Source of the DNA: Myxococcales bacterium
GTDB taxonomy: Bacteria > Myxococcota_A > Polyangia > Polyangiales > Polyangiaceae
Reading direction: 5' to 3'
Assembly (NCBI GenBank): GCA_013297655.1
Contig: JAAFHV010000055.1
Span: forward strand, 608-41,016
DNA length: 40,409 nt
The translations under genes and the position numbers were made by a program. The notes under the pieces were generated by a model that saw only the letters and a program-made list of their open reading frames with translations, was not told where the DNA came from and did not search any database. Shown piece after piece: positions 34,426-40,409 of this stretch (the stretch's first letter is position 1; each line of letters opens with the position of its first letter).

Positions 34426-34895
34426 ACAAGCAACGAGAGCTCGGATTCGCGTTCGTCGCCGGAGTCGTCTTCGCCGCTGGGCTCGGCCTCTCGGGCATGA
34501 CGCTCCCCACCAAGGTCATCGCGTTCCTCGACGTCACCGGCGACTGGGACCCCAGCCTCGCGTTCGTGATGGGGGGCGCGATCGCCGTGCACCTGGTGGT
34601 TACTCGTCTGATTCAAAAACGAGGTCGCCCGCTCCTCGCCGAGATATTTCACCTCCCGAAGCGATCCGAAATCGACGGGAAGCTCGTCGCGGGAGCCGCG
34701 ATCTTCGGGGTTGGATGGGGGCTCGGGGGCTATTGCCCCGGCCCCGCCCTCGTGAGCGCTGCCGCTGGGCGCACCGAGGCCATCGTGTTCGTTGTTGCGA
34801 TGACGATCGGCATGCTCGTGCAACACGCCACGGCGAGCCCCTCCAAACCGACCCGATTCGAGGACGAGGCCATCGGGAAGGGGAGCACTCCATAG
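34422..34895 (+). CDS. YeeE/YedE family transporter half 2 (PmpB-like, DUF6691)
   Basis: A 157-residue membrane protein, second half of the split YeeE/YedE transporter. It has the family's [14 protein letters not shown] motif with its Cys, and membrane helices before and after. A hydrophilic tail follows ([17 protein letters not shown]). It overlaps half 1 by 4 bases (ATGA), which fits tight translational coupling of a two-subunit importer for sulfane sulfur. Confidence 0.87.
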   Translation: MNKQRELGFAFVAGVVFAAGLGLSGMTLPTKVIAFLDVTGDWDPSLAFVMGGAIAVHLVVTRLIQKRGRPLLAEIFHLPKRSEIDGKLVAGAAIFGVGWGLGGYCPGPALVSAAAGRTEAIVFVVAMTIGMLVQHATASPSKPTRFEDEAIGKGSTP

Positions 34896-34949
34896 GAATC
34901 GATAGCTCCGTAGTGTGAAGCCATCGCCAAACAGGAAGCCGAGGCCAAG

Positions 34950-35642
34950 ATGCTCCTTCGACAGCTCTTCGACCAGGAAAGCTCGACATACACCTATCTC
35001 ATCGCGGACGTCGGCGCGCGCCAGGCCGCCCTCGTCGACCCGGTCCTCGGCCAAGTCGAGCGCGACCTGAAGCTCGTCGCCGAGCTCGGCCTCGAGCTCA
35101 CCCATGTGCTCGAGACCCACGTTCATGCCGACCACGTGACGTCGGCGGGCGTGTTACGAGAGCGCACCGGGGCGAAGACCCATGCGAGCGCGAGCGGCGC
35201 GCCCTGCGTCGACGTGCATTTGCAGCACGGCGACGTGGTCCGCGTAGGAGAGGTGGTCATCACCGCGCTCGCGACCCCCGGTCATACGGACGACGGGATG
35301 TCCTTCGCGGTGAGCGGTCACGTGCTCACCGGCGACACGCTGCTCATCCGGGGCTGCGGGAGGGCCGACTTTCAAAACGGCAATCCGGAGGCCCTCTTCG
35401 AGTCGATTACGGGCGTGCTCTTCGCGCTCCCGGACGCAACCGTCGTGCTCCCCGCGCACGACTACAAGGGCATGACGTCCTCCACGATCGGCGAAGAAAA
35501 GGCGCTGAATCCCCGTGTCGTGGGGAAAACCAAGGCCGAGTTCGTGGGGTTGATGAACGGACTCAAGCTCCCTCCCCCGAAGCACCTCGACGTCGCCGTC
35601 CCGGCCAATCGAGCGTGTGGAAACGTTACCCCCGAATCCTGA
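34950..35642 (+). CDS. Persulfide dioxygenase-type MBL-fold hydrolase (ETHE1/Blh-like)
   Basis: A 230-residue metallo-beta-lactamase-fold protein. The metal motif HVHADH gives H57, H59, D61, H62; further ligands are H112 (TPGHTDDGMSF), D129 (LTGDTLLIRGCGRADFQNG) and H170 (LPAHDYKG). GCGRADFQNG is the signature of the ETHE1 persulfide dioxygenases, which use Fe(II) and O2 to oxidise glutathione persulfide to sulfite. The protein has no fused rhodanese, but one follows as a separate gene 17 bp after its stop. It lies 54 bp after the YeeE pair. Cytoplasmic. Confidence 0.9.
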   Translation: MLLRQLFDQESSTYTYLIADVGARQAALVDPVLGQVERDLKLVAELGLELTHVLETHVHADHVTSAGVLRERTGAKTHASASGAPCVDVHLQHGDVVRVGEVVITALATPGHTDDGMSFAVSGHVLTGDTLLIRGCGRADFQNGNPEALFESITGVLFALPDATVVLPAHDYKGMTSSTIGEEKALNPRVVGKTKAEFVGLMNGLKLPPPKHLDVAVPANRACGNVTPES

Positions 35643-35659
35643 ATAGAACGGTGAAGCAG

Positions 35660-36004
35660 ATGATCTACGATAAAGGTACCCAGAACCCCGCCGGCTACCG
35701 CGACGCCACGGTGGCGGACGTCTATGCCGCGAAGGGTCGTGTTCGAATGGTCGACGTGCGCGAGCCCGACGAGTTCACGGGGGAGCTCGGTCATGTCGAG
35801 GGGGCGGAGCTCGTTCCCCTCGCGACCGTCGTCGAAGCGGCCGCCTCGTGGGACAGGAGCGCGGAGATCGTGCTCATTTGTCGCTCGGGTGGTCGCTCGG
35901 GTAAGGCCGCTGCCGCGCTCGCGAACCTGGGATTCACTCGCGTCGTCAATATGGCGGGCGGAATGCTCGCCGTGAACGAAGCCAAGCTCGCTGTCGCTCG
36001 GTAG
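35660..36004 (+). CDS. Single-domain rhodanese (sulfurtransferase)
   Basis: A 114-residue rhodanese with VDVREPDEFTGELGHVEGAELVPL and the active-site loop CRSGGRSG, C74 being the catalytic Cys that carries the persulfide. It should hand sulfane sulfur to or from the ETHE1 enzyme encoded just upstream. The ATG at 35660 gives MIYDKGTQNP; GTG 35651 is an alternative. Cytoplasmic, as no signal peptide is seen. A hairpin terminator follows. Confidence 0.9.
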   Translation: MIYDKGTQNPAGYRDATVADVYAAKGRVRMVDVREPDEFTGELGHVEGAELVPLATVVEAAASWDRSAEIVLICRSGGRSGKAAAALANLGFTRVVNMAGGMLAVNEAKLAVAR

Positions 36005-36060
36005 TCGCGCCGACGAATACGCGCCTCGCCAGCTCTCGCGAGTGGTGCATCGAATAACGA

Positions 36061-36085
36061 AGAGGCGTCCCCGGTGGGCGCCTCT
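36061..36085 (+). terminator. Hairpin terminator after the rhodanese gene
   Basis: AGAGGCGTCC (36061-36070) pairs with GGGCGCCTCT (36076-36085), ten pairs with one G-U, around the 5-base loop CCGGT. A short TTTC follows at 36091. It ends the TauE-to-rhodanese operon and separates it from the porin gene. Confidence 0.6.
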
Positions 36086-36205
36086 CGCTATTTCAGTCCG
36101 AGACAGCACGCGGATTCATTCGTTTCAGTTCGTTTCTCGTGACCCGGACGTGCGCACATTTTGGCTCCGTCTTAGGTCGGCCTGGCCCGTGCAGTACCGG
36201 CGAGA

Positions 36206-37468
36206 ATGAAACGTCCGCTCGTCGCCGCCGTGCTCGTCGCCTTCGTCGTCGGTGATGCAAATCGAGCCCTCGCCGCCGATTGGCCCATCATCACCGCGAC
36301 GGAGGAGGGCGTCAAAGAGACCCCGTTTCGTTTCTTCGGGTTCGCCCAAATCGTGGGAGAGGCGAACGTGCTCGGCGACCGTGTTTACGGGCTCACCGCT
36401 CCGCGTCTAAGGGCCTATGAAGGCCAGTGGGCGACGTTCAATACGCTCCAAGACAGCGAGGCCACGTGGGGCCTAGCGGTGCGCCGTTTGCGGCCCGGGG
36501 TGAGGGGCGCGGTGCCGGGGACGGACCAGAAGATCACGTACATCGCGACGGTGGAGCTCGGGCGCGCGGGAGTCACCCGCCTCACCCCCGCTACGTTGAT
36601 GGACGTGGGAGTCACGTTCTCCTACGTGCCGGGGATGAAGCTCCGGATCGGCCAATTCAAGCTGCCGCTGTCGGACGAAGCGGTCGAAGCGAACCCGCTC
36701 GCGTCGGAGCTCGTGAATTACTCGAACGTGGCGTCCCAGCTCCTCCTCGAGAACCGCGTCGAAGGAGGCAAAATCACGAGCAACGCGTACGGCTTTCGCG
36801 ATCTCGGCGTCGAAGCGTTCGAGAGCTTCGCGCTCGGCAAGAAGATGTCGCTCGCGTATGCCGCGATGGTCTCGCAAGGGCGAATGGGCGCGCTCGACGA
36901 CGACGTCGAGAAGGACGTCTCCGGTCGCGTGACCGCGTCGTGGGTATTCTCGGGCAAACGGACCGACCCCCATCGCCAGGAGCTCTCGCTCTATTTTTGG
37001 GGGCTCCACGGCTCGCGCGGATACGAGGGGCTTCGCCACCAAAGGATCCGCTCCGGAGCCGGGCTGTCCCTCGAGCTCGAGCCAGTGCGGTTGCGAGCCG
37101 AGCTCACGTCGGCGAAGGGGATGGTATTTCTCGGCCAACAGCCGCCTTTTGCAGGCGCCGACGCGGCGGTGGCGCCAAACGGGAGCGCGCTCGGGTTCGT
37201 CGCCTTCGGACGGGTGCGGATTGCCAAGTATCTCCTCGTCAAGCTCCGCTACGACGAGCTCCATCGTCAAACCGAGAGCGATCCCGACACGCGCGTGTTT
37301 CGCACGCTCACCCCCGCGGTCGAGGCGCAGATCACGCCCAAGATGCGCATCATGCTCGACTACGAGCGCAGGTGGATCGTGGCGCCCGAGGGGACGGCAG
37401 ACGCGAAGCGAATCCTCGATACCGTCGGGGATCGTGTGCTCCTCCAAGCCTCGCTGTTCTTGCCTTGA
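36206..37468 (+). CDS. Outer-membrane porin (OprO/OprP-like)
   Basis: A 420-residue protein with a signal peptide (MKRPLVAAVLVAFVVGDANRALAA). The body has alternating aromatic/charged strands (MKLRIGQFKLPLSDEA is the phosphate/pyrophosphate-porin signature strand, followed by LLENRVEGG, FGFA, YAAMVSQGR) and a C-terminal LLQASLFLP with the usual final aromatic beta-signal. It is very similar in style to the OprO/OprP porins. In this cluster it probably lets thiosulfate, tetrathionate or another sulfur anion across the outer membrane (inference). It has its own gap before it (201 bp), with a terminator. Confidence 0.82.
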   Translation: MKRPLVAAVLVAFVVGDANRALAADWPIITATEEGVKETPFRFFGFAQIVGEANVLGDRVYGLTAPRLRAYEGQWATFNTLQDSEATWGLAVRRLRPGVRGAVPGTDQKITYIATVELGRAGVTRLTPATLMDVGVTFSYVPGMKLRIGQFKLPLSDEAVEANPLASELVNYSNVASQLLLENRVEGGKITSNAYGFRDLGVEAFESFALGKKMSLAYAAMVSQGRMGALDDDVEKDVSGRVTASWVFSGKRTDPHRQELSLYFWGLHGSRGYEGLRHQRIRSGAGLSLELEPVRLRAELTSAKGMVFLGQQPPFAGADAAVAPNGSALGFVAFGRVRIAKYLLVKLRYDELHRQTESDPDTRVFRTLTPAVEAQITPKMRIMLDYERRWIVAPEGTADAKRILDTVGDRVLLQASLFLP

Positions 37469-37485
37469 TCGTCCGCGCTCGCGCA

Positions 37486-37517
37486 ACACAGTGAAACGTC
37501 GCCGAAGCGCAGTGAAC
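37486..37517 (+). promoter_or_regulatory. CACAGTGAAACG motif, copy 2, with 21-bp spaced partner
   Basis: CACAGTGAAACG (37486-37497) and CGCAGTGAACG (37507-37517) are direct repeats spaced 21 bp, two helical turns. The first copy matches 32921-32932 in 11 of 12 bases. The pair starts 164 bp upstream of the TGGCACG element at 37650, as expected for enhancer sites of a sigma-54 activator. Confidence 0.5.
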
Positions 37518-37649
37518 GCACGAGCGCGTGGTTCTCGGTCGTTCGGGGCTCGCCATCTGCGCTCGGCTCGAGCGCACCAGGGTCGCGGATGATGCTCACT
37601 GCCGAACGACTGCAGTCTGGCGCGACCTGGACGAGTGCCATCTACGAAG

Positions 37650-37665
37650 TGGCACGCCGCGTGCT
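37650..37665 (+). promoter_or_regulatory. Sigma-54 promoter before the TsdA gene
   Basis: TGGCACG-CCGC-GTGCT matches the -24/-12 consensus TGGCACG-N4-TTGCW in all positions but one, with the invariant GG and GC 10 bp apart. Transcription would start at about 37676, leaving a 33-base leader with GGAGA (37698-37702) 7 bases before the ATG. Confidence 0.6.
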
Positions 37666-37708
37666 CGGAAGTCGGAATGGCGCCCCGCTGGTGCCTCGGA
37701 GAATCGCG

Positions 37709-38644
37709 ATGAAACGTCACGCAAGCTCGCTGTCGAAACGTCTCTTTCTGCGTCCACTCGCGCCGTTCCTCGTCGCGCTCGCGCTCGGATCGCAGGCGTG
37801 TGGCCGGAGGGAGAGCTCGAGCTTCGTGCGCCCGGATCCCCCTCCCGGCCGCGAGCATACGGAGTGCGTCTCGACGAACGGCAAAGTACTCGGGGCAGGG
37901 GAGAAGGTCGCCCTCCGGATTCCTGACGAGAGCACGATCCCGAAGGGGCCGCTCGGCGACGCCGTGTTGCGTGGGAGAAAGCTCGCGACTGCCACCTACG
38001 AGGAGCTCCCCGCCAACGTCGGAAACAGCCTTCATTGTTCGAGCTGTCACCTCGGGGCCGGCACCGTCGCCGGCGCCGCGCCTTGGGTCGGGCTCGCTGG
38101 TATGTTCCCCGAGTATCGCGCGCGGAGTGCGGACGTCGCGACCCTCGAAGATCGCGTGAACGACTGCTTCGAGCGCAGCATGAACGGAACGAAGCTCCCC
38201 GCGGGCAGCACCGACATGACGGCGATCGTGGCGTACATCACCTGGCTCTCGCGTGACGTCCCCGTGGGGCACCCCGTCGAGGGGCGCGGGTTCGACAAAA
38301 CGACCAATCCACCTATTGGCAATAAGGATCGAGGTCAGCAAGTGTTCGCGACCAAATGCGTGAGCTGTCACGGCGAGGATGGTCTCGGGAAGCGCGCCGG
38401 GAACGACTACCAATTTCCTCCGCTATGGGGAGCTCGCTCGTTCAACGTGGGGGCGGGAATGGCGAGGCTCGACACCGCCGCTGCGTTCGTCAAAGCCAAG
38501 ATGCCCCTCGGTTCGGGCAATACGCTCACCGAGCAAGAGGCCTATGACGTCGCAGCCTATTTCACGACCATGCCGCGCCCGGATTTCACGGGGAAGCGCA
38601 AGGACTGGCCGAAGGGCGACAAGCCGAAGGACGCACGGTACTGA
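37709..38644 (+). CDS. tsdA: Dihaem thiosulfate dehydrogenase (TsdA-type), exported
   Basis: A 311-residue c-type cytochrome with a signal peptide or lipoprotein signal (ending SQAC31). Two haem motifs CSSCH (110-114) and CVSCH (217-221). Other TsdA hallmarks: RVNDCFERSMNG with C153, the cysteine haem ligand that binds thiosulfate in characterised TsdA; PPLWGARSFNVGAGMARL; and KAKMPLG with K264-M265, matching the Lys/Met ligand-switch pair of the second haem. Spacings H114-C153 and H221-K264 agree with Allochromatium TsdA. It oxidises two thiosulfate to tetrathionate (or, in some relatives, the reverse) in the periplasm or outer-membrane face. The ATG at 37709 has GGAGA 7 bases upstream. Confidence 0.88.
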   Translation: MKRHASSLSKRLFLRPLAPFLVALALGSQACGRRESSSFVRPDPPPGREHTECVSTNGKVLGAGEKVALRIPDESTIPKGPLGDAVLRGRKLATATYEELPANVGNSLHCSSCHLGAGTVAGAAPWVGLAGMFPEYRARSADVATLEDRVNDCFERSMNGTKLPAGSTDMTAIVAYITWLSRDVPVGHPVEGRGFDKTTNPPIGNKDRGQQVFATKCVSCHGEDGLGKRAGNDYQFPPLWGARSFNVGAGMARLDTAAAFVKAKMPLGSGNTLTEQEAYDVAAYFTTMPRPDFTGKRKDWPKGDKPKDARY

Positions 38645-38685
38645 TCGAAAGGCCACTCGGCGCGGGACCGGCGTAGTGTGTCGTC

Positions 38686-40035
38686 GTGAGCAAGAGCCGC
38701 GCGAAGACCAAATCGATGGCGATGGCCGATCTCTACTCGGCGGCGCTGGGCACCGCGGCGGGCGCGGCGATCGTGCTCGACGAGGACCTGCGCGTCGCGC
38801 TCGTGACAGGCGCTGCAGAGGATTTCATCGGGGGCGCCGTACCGCGTGGTGTCTCGGCGCCAGCGTTCTTCTGTGGAGGGCGGTCGAAGCGCCCGTTCGC
38901 CGAGGCGCTCGCCGCGGGCCGCGCGGTGGAGGCCACGATCCCGCGCCCGTCCGACGGCAAAGCCATGATCCGTGTACGAGCGAACCCGATCGTCCGCGAC
39001 GACGTGCGGGTTGGCTGGCTCCTGACGCTCGAGGGAGCGGGGGAGGCGAACGACGACGGCGCGGTGCTCTTTCACGGCATGTGGACACGCGACGCGAAAA
39101 TGAAGGATCTGTTTCGGCTCTTGGCGCGCGCCGCCGCGGAGGACGTCACGGTCCTGGTGCGCGGCGAGACGGGGGCGGGGAAGGAGCTCGTCGCCCAGGC
39201 CGTTCACGACTGTTCGCCGCGCGCGAAAGGGCCATTCCGCGCGATCAACTGCGCAGCCCTACCGGGTAATCTCCTCGAGAGTGAGCTCTTCGGTCACGCG
39301 AAGGGGGCATTCACCGGCGCCGTTCGCGACACGCTAGGCCATATGCAGCTCGCCCATCGGGGAACGCTCTTCCTCGACGAGGTGGCCGAGCTCCCCCTCG
39401 ATCTCCAGGCGAAGCTGCTCCGAGTGCTCGAGACGCGCTCGGTGCTGCCGGTGGGGGCGCGCGACGGGGTGCCGGTCGACGTGCGCATCGTGTCGGCGAC
39501 TCACCGCGCGCTGCGGCGAGAGGTGGAGGCAGGTCGCTTCCGCGCCGATCTCATGTACCGACTCCGTGTAATCCCGATCTTCCTGCCCGCCCTCCGAGAA
39601 CGCCCGGGCGACATTCCACTCCTCGTCGAGAAGCTCGTCGAGACGATGAACAAGACGAACCGGCGCACCATCTCCCACGTCGCGGAGAGCGCGATGGAAG
39701 CTCTCACGCGGTACCCGTTTCCCGGGAATGTTCGCGAGCTGAAGAACATCCTCGCGTATGCCTACGTCGTGGGCGACGGCGCGCGACTCGAGCTAGGCCA
39801 TTTGCCTCCCGAGGTGGCCGCGGTGGACAGTCTCGCGCCGTCGTTCGCGGGGGAGGACGCAGCTTCGTTCCCCGATCCGGAGTCGCACGACGAGAAGCGC
39901 ATCCGAGCCGCCCTCGTGCGCACCGGCGGGAGCCGCGAGCAAGCCGCGAAGCTGCTCGGACTCTCACGCGTCACCCTGTGGCGGCGCATGCGCGAGCTCG
40001 GGATCGCCGCGTCTCGCAAGCGCGCCCTAAAGTAG
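38686..40035 (+). CDS. Sigma-54 dependent Fis-family activator with PAS-like sensor
   Basis: A 449-residue bacterial enhancer-binding protein. Residues 16-118 form a PAS-like domain (AAIVLDEDLRVALVTGAAEDF and WLLTLEGAGEAN) with one cysteine (C63), possibly a sensor. The AAA+ core has Walker A GETGAGKE (160-167), GAFTGA (207-212), which contacts sigma-54, Walker B LFLDE (228-232), the LPALRERPGDIPLLVEK segment and sensor II FPGNVRELKNIL. The C-terminal Fis-like helix-turn-helix is REQAAKLLGLSRVTLWRRM. GTG start at 38686, 41 bp after the tsdA stop. It has no phosphorylation receiver domain, so it should respond directly to a ligand. It most likely controls the sulfur island. Confidence 0.93.
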   Translation: MSKSRAKTKSMAMADLYSAALGTAAGAAIVLDEDLRVALVTGAAEDFIGGAVPRGVSAPAFFCGGRSKRPFAEALAAGRAVEATIPRPSDGKAMIRVRANPIVRDDVRVGWLLTLEGAGEANDDGAVLFHGMWTRDAKMKDLFRLLARAAAEDVTVLVRGETGAGKELVAQAVHDCSPRAKGPFRAINCAALPGNLLESELFGHAKGAFTGAVRDTLGHMQLAHRGTLFLDEVAELPLDLQAKLLRVLETRSVLPVGARDGVPVDVRIVSATHRALRREVEAGRFRADLMYRLRVIPIFLPALRERPGDIPLLVEKLVETMNKTNRRTISHVAESAMEALTRYPFPGNVRELKNILAYAYVVGDGARLELGHLPPEVAAVDSLAPSFAGEDAASFPDPESHDEKRIRAALVRTGGSREQAAKLLGLSRVTLWRRMRELGIAASRKRALK

Positions 40036-40064
40036 CGCGCGACCTTTCACGTCCCGTTTTGCCG

Positions 40065-40093
40065 GCCTCGTCGCCGAAGGCCGACGACGAGGC
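40065..40093. terminator. Hairpin between convergent activator and pyrG genes
   Basis: GCCTCGTCG (40065-40073) and CGACGAGGC (40085-40093) form a perfect 9-bp stem with an 11-base loop, between the stop codons of two convergent genes. No T-tract on either strand. Confidence 0.4.
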
Positions 40094-40111
40094 GAACGCG
40101 TGGCGACGCGC

Positions 40112-40409
40112 TCAGTTCACGATCGGGAGGCGAGCCTCACTCGGCCGCAGCTCGCCGCGGGCGCGCGCTTCTTTGCGGTGGAGCGCGGCTTTCACGAAAC
40201 GAGCGAAGAGCGGGTGCGCGTGGGCGGGTCGGCTCTTGAACTCGGGGTGGAACTGGCAGCCGAGAAAATGCGGGTGATCCTTGAGCTCGACGACCTCGAC
40301 GAGCTTGTGATCGGGCGAGGTGCCCGAGAGCACGAGGCCGGCGGACACGAGGTGATCGCGGTACTCGTTGGCGAACTCGTAGCGGTGGCGGTGGCGCTCG
40401 CTGATCTCG
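40112..40409 (-). CDS. pyrG: CTP synthase, C-terminal fragment (start outside the window)
   Basis: The frame is open to the right end of the window. The last about 98 residues of PyrG are seen: the segment [17 protein letters not shown], then [21 protein letters not shown], and [21 protein letters not shown], which has the glutamine-amidotransferase His and Glu of the triad (FHPE). CTP synthase makes CTP from UTP with glutamine in the cytoplasm. A short tail of about 20 residues ([21 protein letters not shown]) follows the core. Confidence 0.93.
   Translation of the reverse strand, partial: EISERHRHRYEFANEYRDHLVSAGLVLSGTSPDHKLVEVVELKDHPHFLGCQFHPEFKSRPAHAHPLFARFVKAALHRKEARARGELRPSEARLPIVN

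Noticed and set aside
36178-36193. GG-N10-GC element before the porin gene as a third sigma-54 promoter
   Set aside because: The flanks match poorly (CGGCCTG), there is no CACAGTGnAACG motif nearby, and the start would lie 2 bases before the ATG; the CGTTTC repeats at 36121 and 36131 remain unexplained.

Overview
The window is about 40 kb of very GC-rich DNA. It looks like the chromosome of a Gram-negative deltaproteobacterium-type organism, most likely Myxococcota (Polyangia-like). This is an inference from the codon bias toward G/C, the outer-membrane genes (lpxC, a porin), the many low-complexity or Cys-rich lipoproteins, bacterial enhancer-binding proteins, and the loose scatter of housekeeping genes. 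I saw no rRNA, tRNA, CRISPR array or intact insertion sequence. All taxonomy is inference from the sequence alone.

Layout. 1-759: end of a mannose-1-phosphate guanylyltransferase. 1006-4568: an accessory-looking block with a DUF234-type AAA ATPase, an AbiE toxin-antitoxin pair (AbiEi/AbiEii) preceded by a large palindrome, and a small unknown protein. 4713-9749: uvrB, a large lipoprotein and a 3-hydroxyisobutyrate-dehydrogenase-like oxidoreductase. 9828-13535: argJ, a zinc-ribbon membrane protein, signal peptidase I and a degenerate enhancer-binding-like ATPase. 13577-19131 (minus strand): hutF, a BatA/VWA membrane protein, a Cys-rich lipoprotein, a Bax-inhibitor-1 protein with a peptide-repeat tail, and a Fur regulator. 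19210-24686 (plus): a PAP2 phosphatase, a lipoprotein with a discoidin-like module, a thioredoxin-fold/rhodanese fusion, and a 713-residue GYGPP-repeat membrane protein. 24770-27351 (minus): an orphan pair of Opp/Dpp-type permeases, one with a very large extracytoplasmic insert. 27446-32733: phosphoglucomutase/phosphomannomutase, an exported protein of unknown function, lpxC and an MFS transporter.

The most coherent system is the sulfur island at about 32.9-40.0 kb. It holds a TauE/SafE exporter, two YeeE/YedE (PmpA/PmpB-like) half-transporters, an ETHE1-type persulfide dioxygenase, a rhodanese, a porin, a TsdA-type dihaem thiosulfate dehydrogenase and a sigma-54 activator. The first three genes overlap by ATGA and form a clear operon. 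The two transcription units share a CACAGTGnAACG motif followed about 150 bp later by a TGGCACG-N4-GTG element, which looks like an activator site plus a sigma-54 promoter. The likely logic (inference) is that thiosulfate or other sulfane sulfur enters through the porin, is oxidised to tetrathionate by TsdA or imported by YeeE, is transferred as persulfide by the rhodanese, is oxidised to sulfite by the ETHE1 enzyme, and leaves by the TauE exporter, all switched on by the PAS-like sigma-54 activator at the end of the island. The window closes with the C-terminus of CTP synthase on the minus strand.
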